Shown: positions 36,741-48,786, numbered from the stretch's first letter. The stretch: 64,000 nt of DNA from Diatrype stigma (GCA_022225965.2 JAKJXP020000036.1:310001-374000), one strand, 5' to 3'. Notes: generated from the sequence alone by a model not told the origin. Numbers and translations: made by a program.

Positions 36741-37406
36741 ATGTGCTTCTTTGGCACCGATTCGGATCATCAACGTGGGAAGCACAGCGGAAAGCACAGC
36801 GAGATCAACACGCGAAGGAAGAAGCAACGAGCTCTCGGGAAGTCTAGACGGAAAGATCACCAGCGACCATTCGAGTCTTCCTACTATACACCAAAGAGCG
36901 GCTATCCCTCGCCAATGGCATATAAACACTTCCACCCGATGGCCCCTATGAACGGGATGGCACCACACGGACCGACCTCACCAGGGCCGAACTCCGGGCC
37001 AGGCTATTCAACGCCTACGTTTCCCGAAGTCTACATCCCCATCCGGTCCGCATCGCAGATCCGCTTCCCGGTGGTCGACTTCAACCCCAAGAAGCGCCCC
37101 TCCAGCCAAGACGGCCCAGTCTACTACATGGCCATGGCTCCGAGCCATGCGACGCCCGAGGATATCGAGGCCGCGCTCGCCCCCCCGGGCTCTGGGCTTG
37201 CCGTCCTCGCACGGCTCCCGGACTTCAAGACCTCGTCCCTCAGCGCCTTCCGGGACGCATCGGATATCCGCTGCCACTCGCTCCAGCTCGAGATCTCCGA
37301 GGAGGCCCCCCCGTCGGCTGGATATTACCCCAGTCAGTCAGGCGAGAAATCCGGGTACGGCCCTTACAACAATTACCAAAGTCCCTCATGTGAGGCACAT
37401 GGATGA
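36741..37406 (+). CDS. unrecognised Pro/Ser-rich fungal protein
   Basis: An ATG-started open frame of 221 aa. It begins MCFFGTDSDHQRGKHSGKH and is basic and His/Lys-rich at first, then Pro/Tyr/Met-rich. A more ordered block (TFPEVYIPIRSASQIRFPV...KKRPSSQDGPVYYMAM) and an acidic end follow. A TATA box 55 bp upstream supports the start. Near the stop an alternative 40-nt intron (GTACGG at 37357 to GTGAG) would change the end to DDEWRRRLEKRERDG and run to 37494. That intron is unusually short, so I kept the simple model. There is no known domain; function unknown. Confidence 0.55.
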   Translation: MCFFGTDSDHQRGKHSGKHSEINTRRKKQRALGKSRRKDHQRPFESSYYTPKSGYPSPMAYKHFHPMAPMNGMAPHGPTSPGPNSGPGYSTPTFPEVYIPIRSASQIRFPVVDFNPKKRPSSQDGPVYYMAMAPSHATPEDIEAALAPPGSGLAVLARLPDFKTSSLSAFRDASDIRCHSLQLEISEEAPPSAGYYPSQSGEKSGYGPYNNYQSPSCEAHG

Positions 37407-37721
37407 TGAATGGCGGCGTCGGCTAGAGAAGCGGGAGAGGGATGGGCGTATGAAGTTTCATGACGAGGCGACTATTTGCGCTGGTCGCTATTAATCAAAA
37501 TAATTACAACAGCCTCGGGGATACTAGTCTAAACCTCGCGGTTTTAGGGTAGCAATGGACAAAGATTCAGCCATGCCTGTTTCCAGATGCAACTGTGACC
37601 TGATATTATCAATTCGCTACGATACATGAGCACAAGGGCATAACCGGGTTTGTGAATTTCGACCTGTTTCCCCCCTTATCAAAATCCTCGCCGTTCCCTA
37701 TCTACAACCCCCTATCTACAA

Positions 37722-39713
37722 CTACCTGCGTGTAGGTCGGATGTCAGCCGGGAAGTCCGGCGTCTTCTCCCCATGCTTCAGGATATTGGCCAGCGCGGCC
37801 TTCTGGCAGCAGGCCTTCTCGTAAATGCCCTTCCAAACCCGGACGTCCCAGTCTGGGAGGCGGTCGCGCTCGTCCCACGCCTCGCCCGCCAGCGGCTTCT
37901 TTTCCGCCATCACTCCGCCGAGGAGGTGCCGGAGGCGCGCGGCCGGCGTCGCCTCGTCGTAGCACGACGTCGCGCCGCAGTTCCTCTGCTTCCAGCGCTG
38001 CCACGAGGCCTCGTAGTCGAACTCTCCTGACGACGCTGCGGTGCCAACCCCATTGTCGTCAACCTGCTGGGCCGCGTCGATCCCCTCGTCCTTCTCCTGC
38101 TCCATTTTCTTCTTCTCCTCGGCAATCTCCTTCCGCCGCAGCGCGATGAGCACGCCCTCCTCGACATCCATCAGGACCGTGGACCACGCGCCGAGCAGCT
38201 CCATGGCGCCCTGCACCCAGACGAAGAGCTCCGGCACGTGCAACACCACATGCCCTCTCCCGCGATGGCCATGGCGCACCTTCGTCTCCGACACCCGCAG
38301 GTACCAGTCATCCTCCTCCTCCTCCTCCTCGCCCCCCTTCCCTCCTCCCGCCGGCACCAGCTTCTGCTGCGTACTCTTCTTCGGGATCTGGAAGCGCTTC
38401 TCGAGCCACCCCACACCAATGCGCATCGCGGCGCGGTGCGCATCCAGCGCGCAGATGCGCTGCTCGAGGTCGTGGACGGCACCTCCCCGCTTCTCGTCCC
38501 GCCACCGCGCGGCGGCGCCGTGCTCCGCCGCCGCGAGCGACGCCCTGACCAGGTCGTTGAGGAAGCGGCCCTCGGCCCTCCGCGCCATCGGCAGCGTCAC
38601 CTCGCAGATGCGGTGCAGGGCGGCGCCCAGCCCGTCCGCGTTCCCATCGTCGCCGTCCTCGAGCCGCTCCAGCAGCAGCGCGTGCTGGCGCACCAGCTCC
38701 TTCATGAGCAGCTCGGCCGTGCGGGCCAGCGACCGCGCCGTCGCGCTGTCGTACGTGGCGAGGTTCTCCAGCCCCAGCGGCGCGGTCCCGTTGCCGCCGT
38801 CCGTGAACACGCTGCCCTGGCTGCCGGGGCCGACGGGCTCGCGGTGCCCCAGGGCGCCTCCGCCGGCCGTGGCGTCCTTGGCCAGCTGCTGCAGCTGCTG
38901 CTCCGTGAACCCGGTGTCGCCTACGGTCTGCTGGCCGCCGCGCCGTTGCCACACCATGCCCTTCTGCATGAACTCCTGGACCAGGCGGGCGCGGTGGCCG
39001 AGGACGCGGTCGAACTCGCGCGAGGCGTTGCGCAGCGCCGCCGCGCGCACCGCGATGTCCAGCTGCATCTTCTCGTAGGCCTTGAGGCGGAGCACCTTGT
39101 TGCCGTGGAACTCGTCGTCGCGGCTGTGGTCCTCGACCACCCGGCGGCCGTCCTTGCTCTTGACGACCACCGGTTTCTCCACCTTGCTCCACATCTCCCC
39201 GATGAGCATCGTCTCGACGTTCACATCGCCGAACCAGTCGTTTTGAACCTCTCCCTTATTGTTGTGATTGTTGCTGTCGCTGTTGCCGTACTGCTTCTTC
39301 TGGGATGGAGACTGCGACTGAGACTCAGACTGGGACTCGGATACTGTTACGTCGGCGCCGTCGAAGAGCAGCACCTCCCGGTACGACTGCCAGAAGAGTT
39401 CGGCGGGTCGCGTCAAGTTCAAGCCCAGTGGCACGCCTATCTGCCTCCTCTCGCCCTCCTGCCGGTATAGCTTGTGGTCGCCCTCTTGCTCCGGGTCTGC
39501 CTTCAACCATGACACTCTACGCCCTGTAAGCCAGGAGGCTACGCCGATGGTTGCCACCACCAATAGTAGCCGCCATGACTCCTTGATGATGTGTGCGGGC
39601 CGGGACGGGCGTCGTCGTTGGTGGGCATCGTAGTACGGTGACTTTGGCGGATTCACGAACGGATCAGGGAGCTCATCTTTTGATGTGCTCTCTCCGGCAC
39701 AGGCCCCGCACAT
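37722..39713 (-). CDS. unrecognised single-pass membrane protein, 663 aa
   Basis: One uninterrupted frame from the ATG at 39713, with a TATATATA stretch about 55 bp upstream at 39762-39781. A Cys-poor N terminus of about 45 residues is followed by one hydrophobic segment (WRLLLVVATIGVASWLTG). A long soluble part comes next, with a Ser/Gln repeat (SESQSESQSQSPSQ), Ala/Arg-rich probable helices, an acidic run (EEEEEEDDW), a charged coiled-coil-like stretch (EIAEEKKKMEQEKDEG) and a conserved-looking end with paired Cys (EKACCQKAALANI). GC content is high throughout and codon pattern is coding-like. I do not recognise the family; fungal-specific is likely. Confidence 0.7.
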   Translation of the reverse strand: MCGACAGESTSKDELPDPFVNPPKSPYYDAHQRRRPSRPAHIIKESWRLLLVVATIGVASWLTGRRVSWLKADPEQEGDHKLYRQEGERRQIGVPLGLNLTRPAELFWQSYREVLLFDGADVTVSESQSESQSQSPSQKKQYGNSDSNNHNNKGEVQNDWFGDVNVETMLIGEMWSKVEKPVVVKSKDGRRVVEDHSRDDEFHGNKVLRLKAYEKMQLDIAVRAAALRNASREFDRVLGHRARLVQEFMQKGMVWQRRGGQQTVGDTGFTEQQLQQLAKDATAGGGALGHREPVGPGSQGSVFTDGGNGTAPLGLENLATYDSATARSLARTAELLMKELVRQHALLLERLEDGDDGNADGLGAALHRICEVTLPMARRAEGRFLNDLVRASLAAAEHGAAARWRDEKRGGAVHDLEQRICALDAHRAAMRIGVGWLEKRFQIPKKSTQQKLVPAGGGKGGEEEEEEDDWYLRVSETKVRHGHRGRGHVVLHVPELFVWVQGAMELLGAWSTVLMDVEEGVLIALRRKEIAEEKKKMEQEKDEGIDAAQQVDDNGVGTAASSGEFDYEASWQRWKQRNCGATSCYDEATPAARLRHLLGGVMAEKKPLAGEAWDERDRLPDWDVRVWKGIYEKACCQKAALANILKHGEKTPDFPADIRPTRR

Positions 39714-42315
39714 TGCAGCGGCTTGGTCTGGTGCCTTGTTGGCTAGAAATGGCCGTCTTGGCTTTCAATATATATATAAGTAGAGCTGTTTCTTGCAGTA
39801 TTACTTGGGCTCTATATTGTTTGATAAGCGGTATCGACTCCCGTGTCTGCCGTCATTCTCAAAGACCGACAAAATATCCGTAGGCCGAATAGATAATGGC
39901 ATTAGTACCGACATTTGGACGATGGAGATCTTGCCATCATAGAAGGTTCTTTGTCGACTCGGTTGCGGGATTGAGTCCTAATACCTCTTTGTAGGCGCTC
40001 CTAGTCATTTCCTTTCCAATCTTGTCCATTCCGGCGTCTCGTGCTGGTTCCGGAATGAATTGGAACAAAGATGCATATTAACGACACACTCGTGTCCATT
40101 TACACTCTTCAGCCACAATTTGATTATGGGAGCTTGCAGATGGGAACACGCACGCGCAATAATTAGTTGAACTGCCCAAGCTCTTACGCCTAAATACTAC
40201 CTGGGTAGAAATATAATAATCTAGACTCAGTAGCTAGATTGATAGAAGTATCTATGCCTTAGCTGCCAGCGAAATTGGTGTATAATTTCAAGATTATTGT
40301 GACGAATAGTCGGTTCCCGCAATCCAAAGACATCCATTGATATTAAGTTCGCTGACGCGAGGCAAAGTTGTATGACCTTCGACTACGCAAGAACTTGGTT
40401 CGTAAGCTGGTCACGTTTGAGTCCTCAATACATCACCAGAAAAAATATGTCTGTAATATGCAGTGTGACCTCTTTGAAATCTGCATGACGCTATCAAAGC
40501 TGAGCATCTACACCATGATGATATTGCCGCAGTTGGAGGCACTCGTTATTTCACAAATTTCTCCCCGGTTTTCTATCTCAGTATAGTAAGGGATTGATTG
40601 TACACTTATATATAACTCAGTAGGCTGCCAACCATGACCGAGTGCCATGTGATGACCAAGACTTTTCACTGTTAAGTTGCTTGATAGGCACATGCTCATG
40701 ATTATCAGCCAGAGGGAACAATCAACCAAGATTATCTCGATAATTCAAGTTGGGCTTGGGAACTAGCTCGGACGTAAGTGGATTATGATAAATAGGGGTG
40801 TTGTCTAATTGCTAGTTACTACAGCTAGAGCTATTGGCGGTACCCCGACAGCAAGGTCTCCCGAAACTAGTGAAATGAAGACGGAGAATTGAAGAAGAAG
40901 CTACATAGTAAGCTGCAAGGCAGATCTCTAAATCTGCACATCTAGCGATAAGCTTTCATACTCATCACATCTGGCTGACGTGGCGGAAGGCTTAAGCAGC
41001 CAAGACATGCCCTATGCGTAAAGTGCCGAGGTTGCATAGGTAGACCGTAGGCATCAGCATGAATGAGCGAGAGTGGACTCATTACGTAGACTGGCCGTCT
41101 TCAAGTTTTGAAACGCACTACAGCGTATTATGCGCGATGCAATATTGCAACTTACGGCGGATTCATACAATAAAACCTAGGTAAGCACGTTGAATATCGG
41201 CCGAGTAAAGCCGTATCGGCTCCGGACGGTAATACGAGACTCGGATTTCGGGTTCGGATTAACTACGTGGGTTAAGTATAAGTATAAGTAGGTAGTACGG
41301 GTGGGTGAGCGGTGGTTGACAGTTACCGATGCCGTTGTTGGGTTCGAAAGTTGCCCCGGACCCGCCTCTAATGCTCATGGGTGATGTCGGCAGCTGAGCG
41401 GTGATCGCTTTCCCACTGCAACCCAAGCACCGACCTTGCCGGAAGCAAATGGATTCTTGGAACGGTAGCCGACAAACGAAACCCGCTTTTCATATTAGTA
41501 TTTGCCTTCGGAGAGTACAACAAGCACTGAGACATGCATTGTTCATAAGCAACCTTGAAACCTTGGAACCTCGGTATGTGAGACCGACAAGGGTCAGGAT
41601 ATAGCTGCCGAGGTTGGCAAGGGCTTGACAATGACGGTGGAGCCAGTGGGTGCTAAGCGTGCCCAGATTCTACCGGTTCTACCAAGTACGATGGAACAAA
41701 GAAGGTTCGGCATCCACTGACTAGGTCCACGGTATGTACGAAGTATACCTACCAGCTTCATCATGAGCTGATGGCAGCAACCAATCAGACGATCATCTTA
41801 CTACGGTGCTACGTAGTAGTCCGGAGTCGCCTACAATGGCTAGTACATACCTACAATGGCATGCGGCATGCCTAGGTGCAGAGTGACCTTCCAGATAGAC
41901 TAAACGCCGAGCTGAGCGAGCTGGGCTGGGTGGTAAAATCCGGGCTCTCAGACGGATTCAGGGTCTATCCGGAATCCGGGTACACGACCTAGGTATACGA
42001 CCTAGGTATACGACCTAGGTATACTGAACGAACGCTATTATCAACATGGGCAGCTTCATTGGGCTTTCAGCTCGAGCATGGCGGCTTTGTTCCACCGACT
42101 ACCCACTATTAATCAGATCCGCTACCCGGAGGGCGAGGGCTAGACTAGACTATTGGAGGATAGAAAGTCTTAGAGCTGTTTGACTCAACGTCATATATGT
42201 AGTAGCTCGACGCCGCCGAATTCGTTCTGTGCCCTCGAAAAAACATGTCTAAGAATATATAGACATATATGTTTGCTTTGCATATGATACCCTGTTGACA
42301 GCTTGACCATTCCTG
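39714..42315. other. gene-poor spacer
   Basis: About 2.6 kb with no supported gene. It contains a three-copy 13-bp tandem repeat at 41985-42023 and other CCTAGGTA motifs (near 41176 and 41869). The left end serves as promoter for the 663-aa protein, the right end for the P450 gene. Confidence 0.5.
41985..42023. repeat. 13-bp tandem repeat, three copies
   Basis: The unit CGACCTAGGTATA occurs three times exactly. It contains the palindromic core CCTAGG seen elsewhere in the window's intergenic DNA. Confidence 0.9.
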
Positions 42316-45300
42316 ATGGCTATCATAGAATATCTCCTCAACACCACAACGAACACTACAGCCGACATGGCGGCCAACGAAGAACAAGAGATACAGCAGA
42401 TCCCGGAACCTCGCGGCTTGCCACTGCTCGGCAATATCAACGACCTAGACAGTAGTTTCCCGCTTGGATCGTTTCTAAGGTTATCGGAACAATATGGTGG
42501 GTGCTTGCTTCAGAGTGCAATGCAGTATGAGTTATTGCATCGTCTAATAGAACGATTTCTAGGTGAAATTTTCAGGCTCCGGTTCCCAGCGAATACTACT
42601 GTCGTTGTTACCACCCATGCTCTAGTCAATGAAATGTGCGACGAAAAGCGCTTCGTCAAGATTCCACAAGGAGCGTTGGCAGTAAGACGTCCCAGCCCAA
42701 CTACGATGTGTAGCCTAAATGCTCACATACTGGTATAGCAAGTGAGAAACGGCGTACACGATGGCCTGTTCACAGTGAGTTCAATACGATCATGAACGAC
42801 ATAGAGAAACTTGTTAACTTAGTATTCTAGGCCAGACCTGAAGAACCCAACTGGTAATTACCATCTCCCCTTTACCTTACCCCTTTCTCAACAGCCCCAC
42901 AGCCTGGCATGTGGATGGTTAACTATGACTAACACTATATTTCAGGGGGATAGCACACAGAATCTTGATGCCAGCGTTCGGCCCCATGTCAATCCGCAAT
43001 ATGTTTGAGTGAGTGGCCCTATATTTCCTATTATAGACCCGGGGTTCCAAGTTGCCGAAGGGGCATCTTTAGGAAGAACGTGCTTTCGAAGGAGCCTTTG
43101 GATCCCAGTAAGCTATCTACAAAGGGGCCCTGCTGACTCTAGACGGTGTAGTGACATGCATGACGTTGCCACTCAACTCTGTATGAAATGGGCTAGGTAT
43201 GGTCCTCAGGTAAGCATCAAAACCCATGTTACTCACTCATGATCACTTGGGAAATCCCAAGCCTCGGATTAAGGCGTTGCACTGTTTATGCGACTAGCAT
43301 CAAAAGTGCCCGCGATGTCTCGAGATACTCATAGGATGACACATACTGACCCTGGACGTGGTTAGAATGCCATACCCGTAACGGATGATTTCACGCGTCT
43401 AGCTCTGGACACGATTGCTCTCTGCTCGATGGGCTATCGTTTCAACTCGTACTATACATCCGAGATGCATCCGTTCATCGAGGCCATGGGCGGCTTCCTG
43501 CTAGGATGCGGTAAAAGATTTGGAAGACCTCCTATCCCAAGCTGGTTCTACCGAAACGAAGATGCCAAATACTGGGAAGATATCAAAGTGATGCAGGAAA
43601 CAGCGATGGAGGTGCTGAAGAACCGCAAGGAAGAGGGAAACGATAATGGTCGGAAGGACCTTCTTCAAGCGATGCTTGACGGTGAAGATCCTAAGACTGG
43701 GAAGCACATGACTGACCAGAGCATCATCGATAACCTCATCACCTTCTTGATTGCAGGCCATGAAACGACGTCCGGTCTACTGTCCTTCACATTCTACCAG
43801 CTCTTGAAACATCCAGAAGTCTATCGGAAAGCTCAGGAAGAGGTAGACTCTGTGGTAGGAAAGGGAAGAATCACCGTCGAGCACATGACTAAACTCCCAT
43901 ATATCTCTGCTGTAAGTCACCATACTTGGAAATCACCCTTCCTCACTAATACTAAAGACTTACCGTTTCAACCATAGATTCTACGCGAAGTCCTAAGACT
44001 CAATTCTCCAATCAGCCTATTTGGAGTACAGCCCCGCGAGGACACGATTGTAGGTGGCAAATACCCCGTACAGAAGGGGAACAACATTTTACTGTTCCTT
44101 ACCAAGATGCATCTCGACCCAGCAGTGTACGGCGATGATGCCAACGAGTTCAAGCCGGAACGCATGATGGATGAGAAGTTCAACCAGCTCCCCAAGAATG
44201 CTTGGAAGCCGTTCGGAAATGGCGCCCGGGCATGCATTGGAAGACCATTTGCCTGGCAGGAAGCCCTTCTCATCATGGCGATGCTGCTGCAGAACTTCAA
44301 CTTCGTTCTGGATGATCCCAACTATAACCTGAAGCTGAAGCAGACATTGACAATCAAGCCCAACGGCTTCCAAATGAGAGCCATCCTGCGGGACAACCTC
44401 ACGGCTACAGAGCTAGAGCATCGTCTAGCTGGAAAGGAACCCCCCAAGGCCGCACAGAAGAACGGCGCGGCTAATGTCTCCGGCCCGGGCGGGCAGGCTA
44501 AGAAGATGACCATCCTGTATGGTTCCAACAGCGGTACCTGCGAATCGCTTGCCCAGCGGCTCGCAAGTGATGCGCCTAATCACGGCTTTGTCGCCGAGAC
44601 GGTGGATTGCCTGGATACTGCGAATGGAAAGCTGCCCAAGAACCAGCCAGTCGTGGTGATAACGGCTTCCTACGAGGGCCAGCCCCCCGATAACGCCGGC
44701 CACTTCGTATCGTGGGTCGAGAGCATCAAGGACGAAAAGACGCTGGGCGGGGTAGACTACGCCGTCTTCGGCTGCGGCCACCACGACTGGGCCCAGACGT
44801 TCCACCGCATTCCGAAGCTCGTCGACGACAGGCTCGAGAAGGCGGGCGCGCAGCGGCTGGTCAAGATCGGCCTCTCGGATGCCGCGGGCGACATCTTCAC
44901 CGACTTCGAGACCTGGGAGGACGAGGTGCTCTGGCCCGCGCTCAAGAAGCAGTACAACATCGGCGAGCTGAGCGACAAGGATACCACCGTCACCGGCGCC
45001 GTAAACGTCACGGTGACGAGCCCGCGCACCAGCGGTCTCCGCCAGGACGTCAGCGAGGCGCTGGTGATGGAGTCGCGCGTGCTGACGGCCGAGGGCGAGC
45101 CGACCAAGAAACATCTCGAGCTGAAGCTCCCGAGCGACCTGACGTACACGGCCGGCGACTATCTAGCAGTCTTGCCCTTCAACCCTAGGGACAACGTCCG
45201 GAGGGTCATGCGGCATTTCCGCCTTCCTTGGGACGCCTACATCACGGTCGAGACTAGTGCGAAACTCGTTGTCCCTACCAACCAGCCTGTCTCGGCTTAC

Positions 45301-46410
45301 GAGCTGTTGTCCGCCTACGTCGAGCTGTCTCAACCAGCCACGCGAAGAGTGAGTTATTGCCAGAGCTCCCTGATCCCTGTCCCCGGCATTTACCCCCCTT
45401 CGTTCACTTCAACCTTACTACTTGCCCTGAAATATCCAGCTAATCATCCATGCAGAATATCCTACTCTTAGCCGAAGCTGCGAAGGATCCAGCGGAAGGC
45501 GAAGCTCTCAGAGATTTGACCACCAACGAAGATGGGTCCCCGCGAGCATCTGTGATCGACCTCCTGGAGAAGTACACGTCCATCGACCTGCCCCTGGGAG
45601 CGTTCATCGCCATGCTCCCGCCCATGCGCGTCCGCCAATAGTAAGTAGACCGACCCCGTTCACACACGCCCATCTCCTATGAAACATTATAGTCAGTGCG
45701 TCAAGCTAACGGGGCCACCACCACCAACCTGCAGCTCGATCTCGTCGTCGCCCCTACACGACCCCACGCGCGCGACCCTGACCTTCTCCGTCCTCAGCGC
45801 GCCCTCGATCAACGGGCAGGGCAAGCACCTCGGCGTGGCGTCGAACTACCTGGACTCGCTGGACCGGGGCGACAAGGTGCACGTGGCGGTGCGGTCGTCG
45901 CACGCGGCGTTCCACCTGCCGCAGGACCCGGCCTCGACGCCGGTGATCTGCGTGGCGGCCGGCACGGGCATCGCGCCGTTCCGGGGGTTCCTGCAGGAGC
46001 GGGCGGCCATGGCGAGCGCGGGCCGGGCGCTCGCGCCCGCGCTGCTGTTCTTCGGCTGCCGCGAGCCCGGCCGCGACGACCTGTACGCGGACGAGCTGGC
46101 CGCCTGGGAGCAGGCCGGCGTAGTCGCCGTCGTCCGCGCCTACAGCCGCACGCCCGAGCGGAGCGGCGGCGCCCGCCACGTCCAGGACGCCATCGCCCTG
46201 CGCGCCGACGACTTCCGCGCCCTCTGGGCCCAGGGCGCCAAGATGTACCTCTGCGGCTCGCGCGCCGTCGGCAAGGGCGTCCGCGATGTCTGCGTGCGCA
46301 TGCACGTGGAGAAGGAGCGGGAGGCCGGCCGCGAGATCTCCGAGGAGGAGGCGAGTAAGTGGTGGGAGGCTATGCGCAATGATCGGTATGCTACCGACGT
46401 TTTTGATTGA
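42316..46410 (+). CDS. CYP505-type self-sufficient P450/reductase fusion (P450foxy-like)
   Basis: Ten exons: 42316-42496, 42563-42681, 42739-42774, 42831-42853, 42946-43008, 43152-43209, 43366-43911, 43978-45348, 45456-45640 and 45735-46410. They give 1085 aa, matching the family's length of nearly 1100. The protein fuses a P450 to an NADPH-P450 reductase and hydroxylates fatty acids near the omega end. Visible are the I-helix oxygen motif AGHETTS (290-296), the heme-binding FGNGARACIGRP with C428, an FMN flavodoxin domain from about residue 519 (ILYGSNSGTCE), the FAD part ending QYSISSSP, and NADPH sites AAGTGIAPFRGF and YLCGS. The C-terminal aromatic shield is not obvious. The first six exons are short and the later exons are GC-rich. 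It lies 740 bp before a co-directed hydrolase fusion. Confidence 0.94.
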
Positions 46411-47151
46411 TTTTGAGGGGAGCGTTAGGAATGGGCTCAGCTTGTTTGAGAGGTTGTGTGTAGAGCATTATCCAAAGGGTTTATAGCTGTTGGTAGATAG
46501 TTGGGTCCTGCTTGTGTAGGTCTAATGTTGGTAAAGTAAAGTAGTATATCCTATAGAGTCTCAATGAATATTTTCTCTCGACTAGAAAGAGTCCGATCAT
46601 GAAGTGCTGGCTAGATATACTTAGGTTTCGACTACCTACCTAGTGATAATCGCCAGTACTATCCTGTATAAGTACCTAGGTTTTTAAGTCATGAACGCTG
46701 CACTGAGCAAAATGATTGGCCATTCCCCCCTCCCCCCATTATCTAGGTACAATACTTATAGAACGTAGTCGAGTGCTAACTTGCTCCTTCGGCCGGATAA
46801 TTGTCCTTGTCCACATTTCATCTGCCGAGATACAATGCCGCCGGGCTCCGGTGATAGACCAACCTACCGGGCCTAGCGACGTCTCTCATGCGGCAAAAGT
46901 AAATTTCACACTGAAGACGGCTTGGTGTCGGAGGATAACAAATAGAAATAAGATCTTGATAGTGCCGGTTGGTCGGCCCAGGCTGTCTGTCGATAGCCGA
47001 ACCCCCACCAAGATGACCTCATATCTTGATTTTCAACAGGACAGACAGGACTACTCCGCTACATCTGAAATACAAAGTATTGAGTGCATGGCAGCTGAGA
47101 GCAACATTGTGGAATCAAAATTGAACACACCTACAGATAACGAATAGCGCA
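46411..47151. other. intergenic between co-directed genes
   Basis: 741 bp, the probable promoter of the EthD-hydrolase gene. No gene is seen; CCTAGGT motifs occur near 46674. Confidence 0.5.
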
Positions 47152-48786
47152 ATGGCGGCCCCAGGGATACTTTACGTTACCATGCAGCCCAAGCCGGGGC
47201 TGCCGCTGGAACAGTTTCACGAGTGGTACAACAACGAACACGGCCCAACCCGCCTCCGGTTGCCCCAGATTTTTGCCAACGGGCTTCGGTATCGGGCAAT
47301 CGACGGCCAGGAGCCGAAATTTCTCGCATCTTACGACATCACTTCTATGCCCCTCTTGGAGACGGAAACGTACACCAATCTCCGTGCCAACCGGTCGCCG
47401 CGCGAGGCAGAGACCATAGGTCAAGTAGACGTGAAGCGGTATTTCTGGGACTTAGTTTCGGCCAAGCAATCGCCTCTGTTCTTGCCAATCGAGGAGCTCA
47501 CAGACGAGGAGGCCGAGGGCTTGGTCCTGGTCGCGGCGGAGATCAACTTCAAGGACACGGCAGATGCCGCCGAGGCCGAAGCTGAAGTTCGGAAGTGGTA
47601 TGAGGAAGATCACGTGGAGATGATATCGAAAATCCCTGGGTGGCTGCGATCGCGGCTATTCAGGACATCGAGTCTGGAGACAGCAGGTCAACCGCCGTCC
47701 TTTCTGGTGCTCTCGGAATATGCGAAGGAGAACGGCCTGGATGGAGAAGAACACAAGGCCGCGAGAAGCACACCGCGGACGAAGGAGACATTCTCCAAGT
47801 ACGCTGATACACCATCGATGCGCCGCTACTCTCTCTTCTACGTATTCGGCCCAGCGCCGCGCGACCTCGAGAACCTATCGCGGCTAGAAGCCTCCAAGTC
47901 CGCATTCCGGGCCGGCGACGGGAAGACCCTCACGACCAACGACCCGGCCCCCTCCATCAGCTCCTACGTCACCACGAAAGACGGGCTCTCTATCCCCTAC
48001 CTGCTGGAGGGGAACCCGGACCCCCGGGCGCCCACGGTGGCCTTCTGCAACTCGCTGCTCACCTCCCTGCACATGTGGGACCCCTTCGTGGCCATCCTCC
48101 GGGCCCAGCGGCCCCAGTACCGGCTCCTGCGGTACGACGCGCGGGGCCGGCACGCGGTCCCGCAGCCCCCGGCCCCGGCCACCCTGGACATGCTGGCCGA
48201 CGACCTCGCGCAGGTGCTCGACGCGCTCCGGATCCCGGCGCTGCACGCGCTGGTCGGCGTGTCGCAGGGCGGGGCCACGGCGCTGAAGTTCGCCCTGCGG
48301 CACCCCGCGCGGCTCGCGCGCTTCGTCGCCTGCGACTTCAACGCCGCGTCGAGCGCGGCCAACACGAGCGCGTGGCGGGAGCGCATCGCCATCGCGGAGG
48401 GGTCGCCCGGGATCAGCGAGCTCGCGGCCCAGACGGTCGCGCGCTGGTTCCACCCGGCCAACACGGCGGCGGCGCGGCCCGACCTCGTCCGCTGGATGAC
48501 CGACATGGTGGCCGCCAACGACGTCGAGGGCTTCCGGTACGGGTGCCAGGCGCTCTGGGACTACGATATGCGGGGGGCGCCGATGCGGGGCTGCGCTGTG
48601 CCGGGGCTGCTCGTCGCCGGCGAGGCTGACGGCAAGGGCGCCCTGGTCCGCGCTATGGATGCGTTCCGAGCCGACTTGGGGCCGCGGGACGGCGGCGCGG
48701 AACTCGCCATCGTGCCGGACGCGGGACACCTCCCGATGTGCGAGAATCCGGAGGGCTTCTGGAAGGCCATCGAGAAGTTCTTGTAA
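47152..48786 (+). CDS. EthD/dimeric alpha-beta barrel plus alpha/beta-hydrolase fusion
   Basis: An intronless frame of 544 aa. The N-terminal half carries two dimeric alpha-beta barrel modules of EthD type: one around EQFHEWYNNEHGPTRLRLP, and a second around VRKWYEEDHVEMISKIPGW. The C-terminal half, from about residue 265, is an alpha/beta hydrolase like 3-oxoadipate enol-lactonases. Its nucleophile elbow is GVSQGG (S371), with acid D493 in GEADG and histidine H526 in DAGHLP. The barrel modules may bind or shape a small aromatic or polyketide substrate that the hydrolase then opens; this is inference. The second half is far more GC-rich than the first. Its place behind a CYP505 gene hints at an oxidation-then-hydrolysis pair. 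Confidence 0.88.
   Translation: MAAPGILYVTMQPKPGLPLEQFHEWYNNEHGPTRLRLPQIFANGLRYRAIDGQEPKFLASYDITSMPLLETETYTNLRANRSPREAETIGQVDVKRYFWDLVSAKQSPLFLPIEELTDEEAEGLVLVAAEINFKDTADAAEAEAEVRKWYEEDHVEMISKIPGWLRSRLFRTSSLETAGQPPSFLVLSEYAKENGLDGEEHKAARSTPRTKETFSKYADTPSMRRYSLFYVFGPAPRDLENLSRLEASKSAFRAGDGKTLTTNDPAPSISSYVTTKDGLSIPYLLEGNPDPRAPTVAFCNSLLTSLHMWDPFVAILRAQRPQYRLLRYDARGRHAVPQPPAPATLDMLADDLAQVLDALRIPALHALVGVSQGGATALKFALRHPARLARFVACDFNAASSAANTSAWRERIAIAEGSPGISELAAQTVARWFHPANTAAARPDLVRWMTDMVAANDVEGFRYGCQALWDYDMRGAPMRGCAVPGLLVAGEADGKGALVRAMDAFRADLGPRDGGAELAIVPDAGHLPMCENPEGFWKAIEKFL

Noticed and set aside
37357..37494. Alternative spliced end of the 36741 gene
   Set aside because: Needs a 40-nt intron with a weak acceptor; kept only as a note in the gene entry.
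38238..39470. Long plus-strand open frame antisense to the 663-aa gene
   Set aside because: Composition typical of an antisense shadow, no domain; the minus frame is longer and has a promoter-like TATA box.
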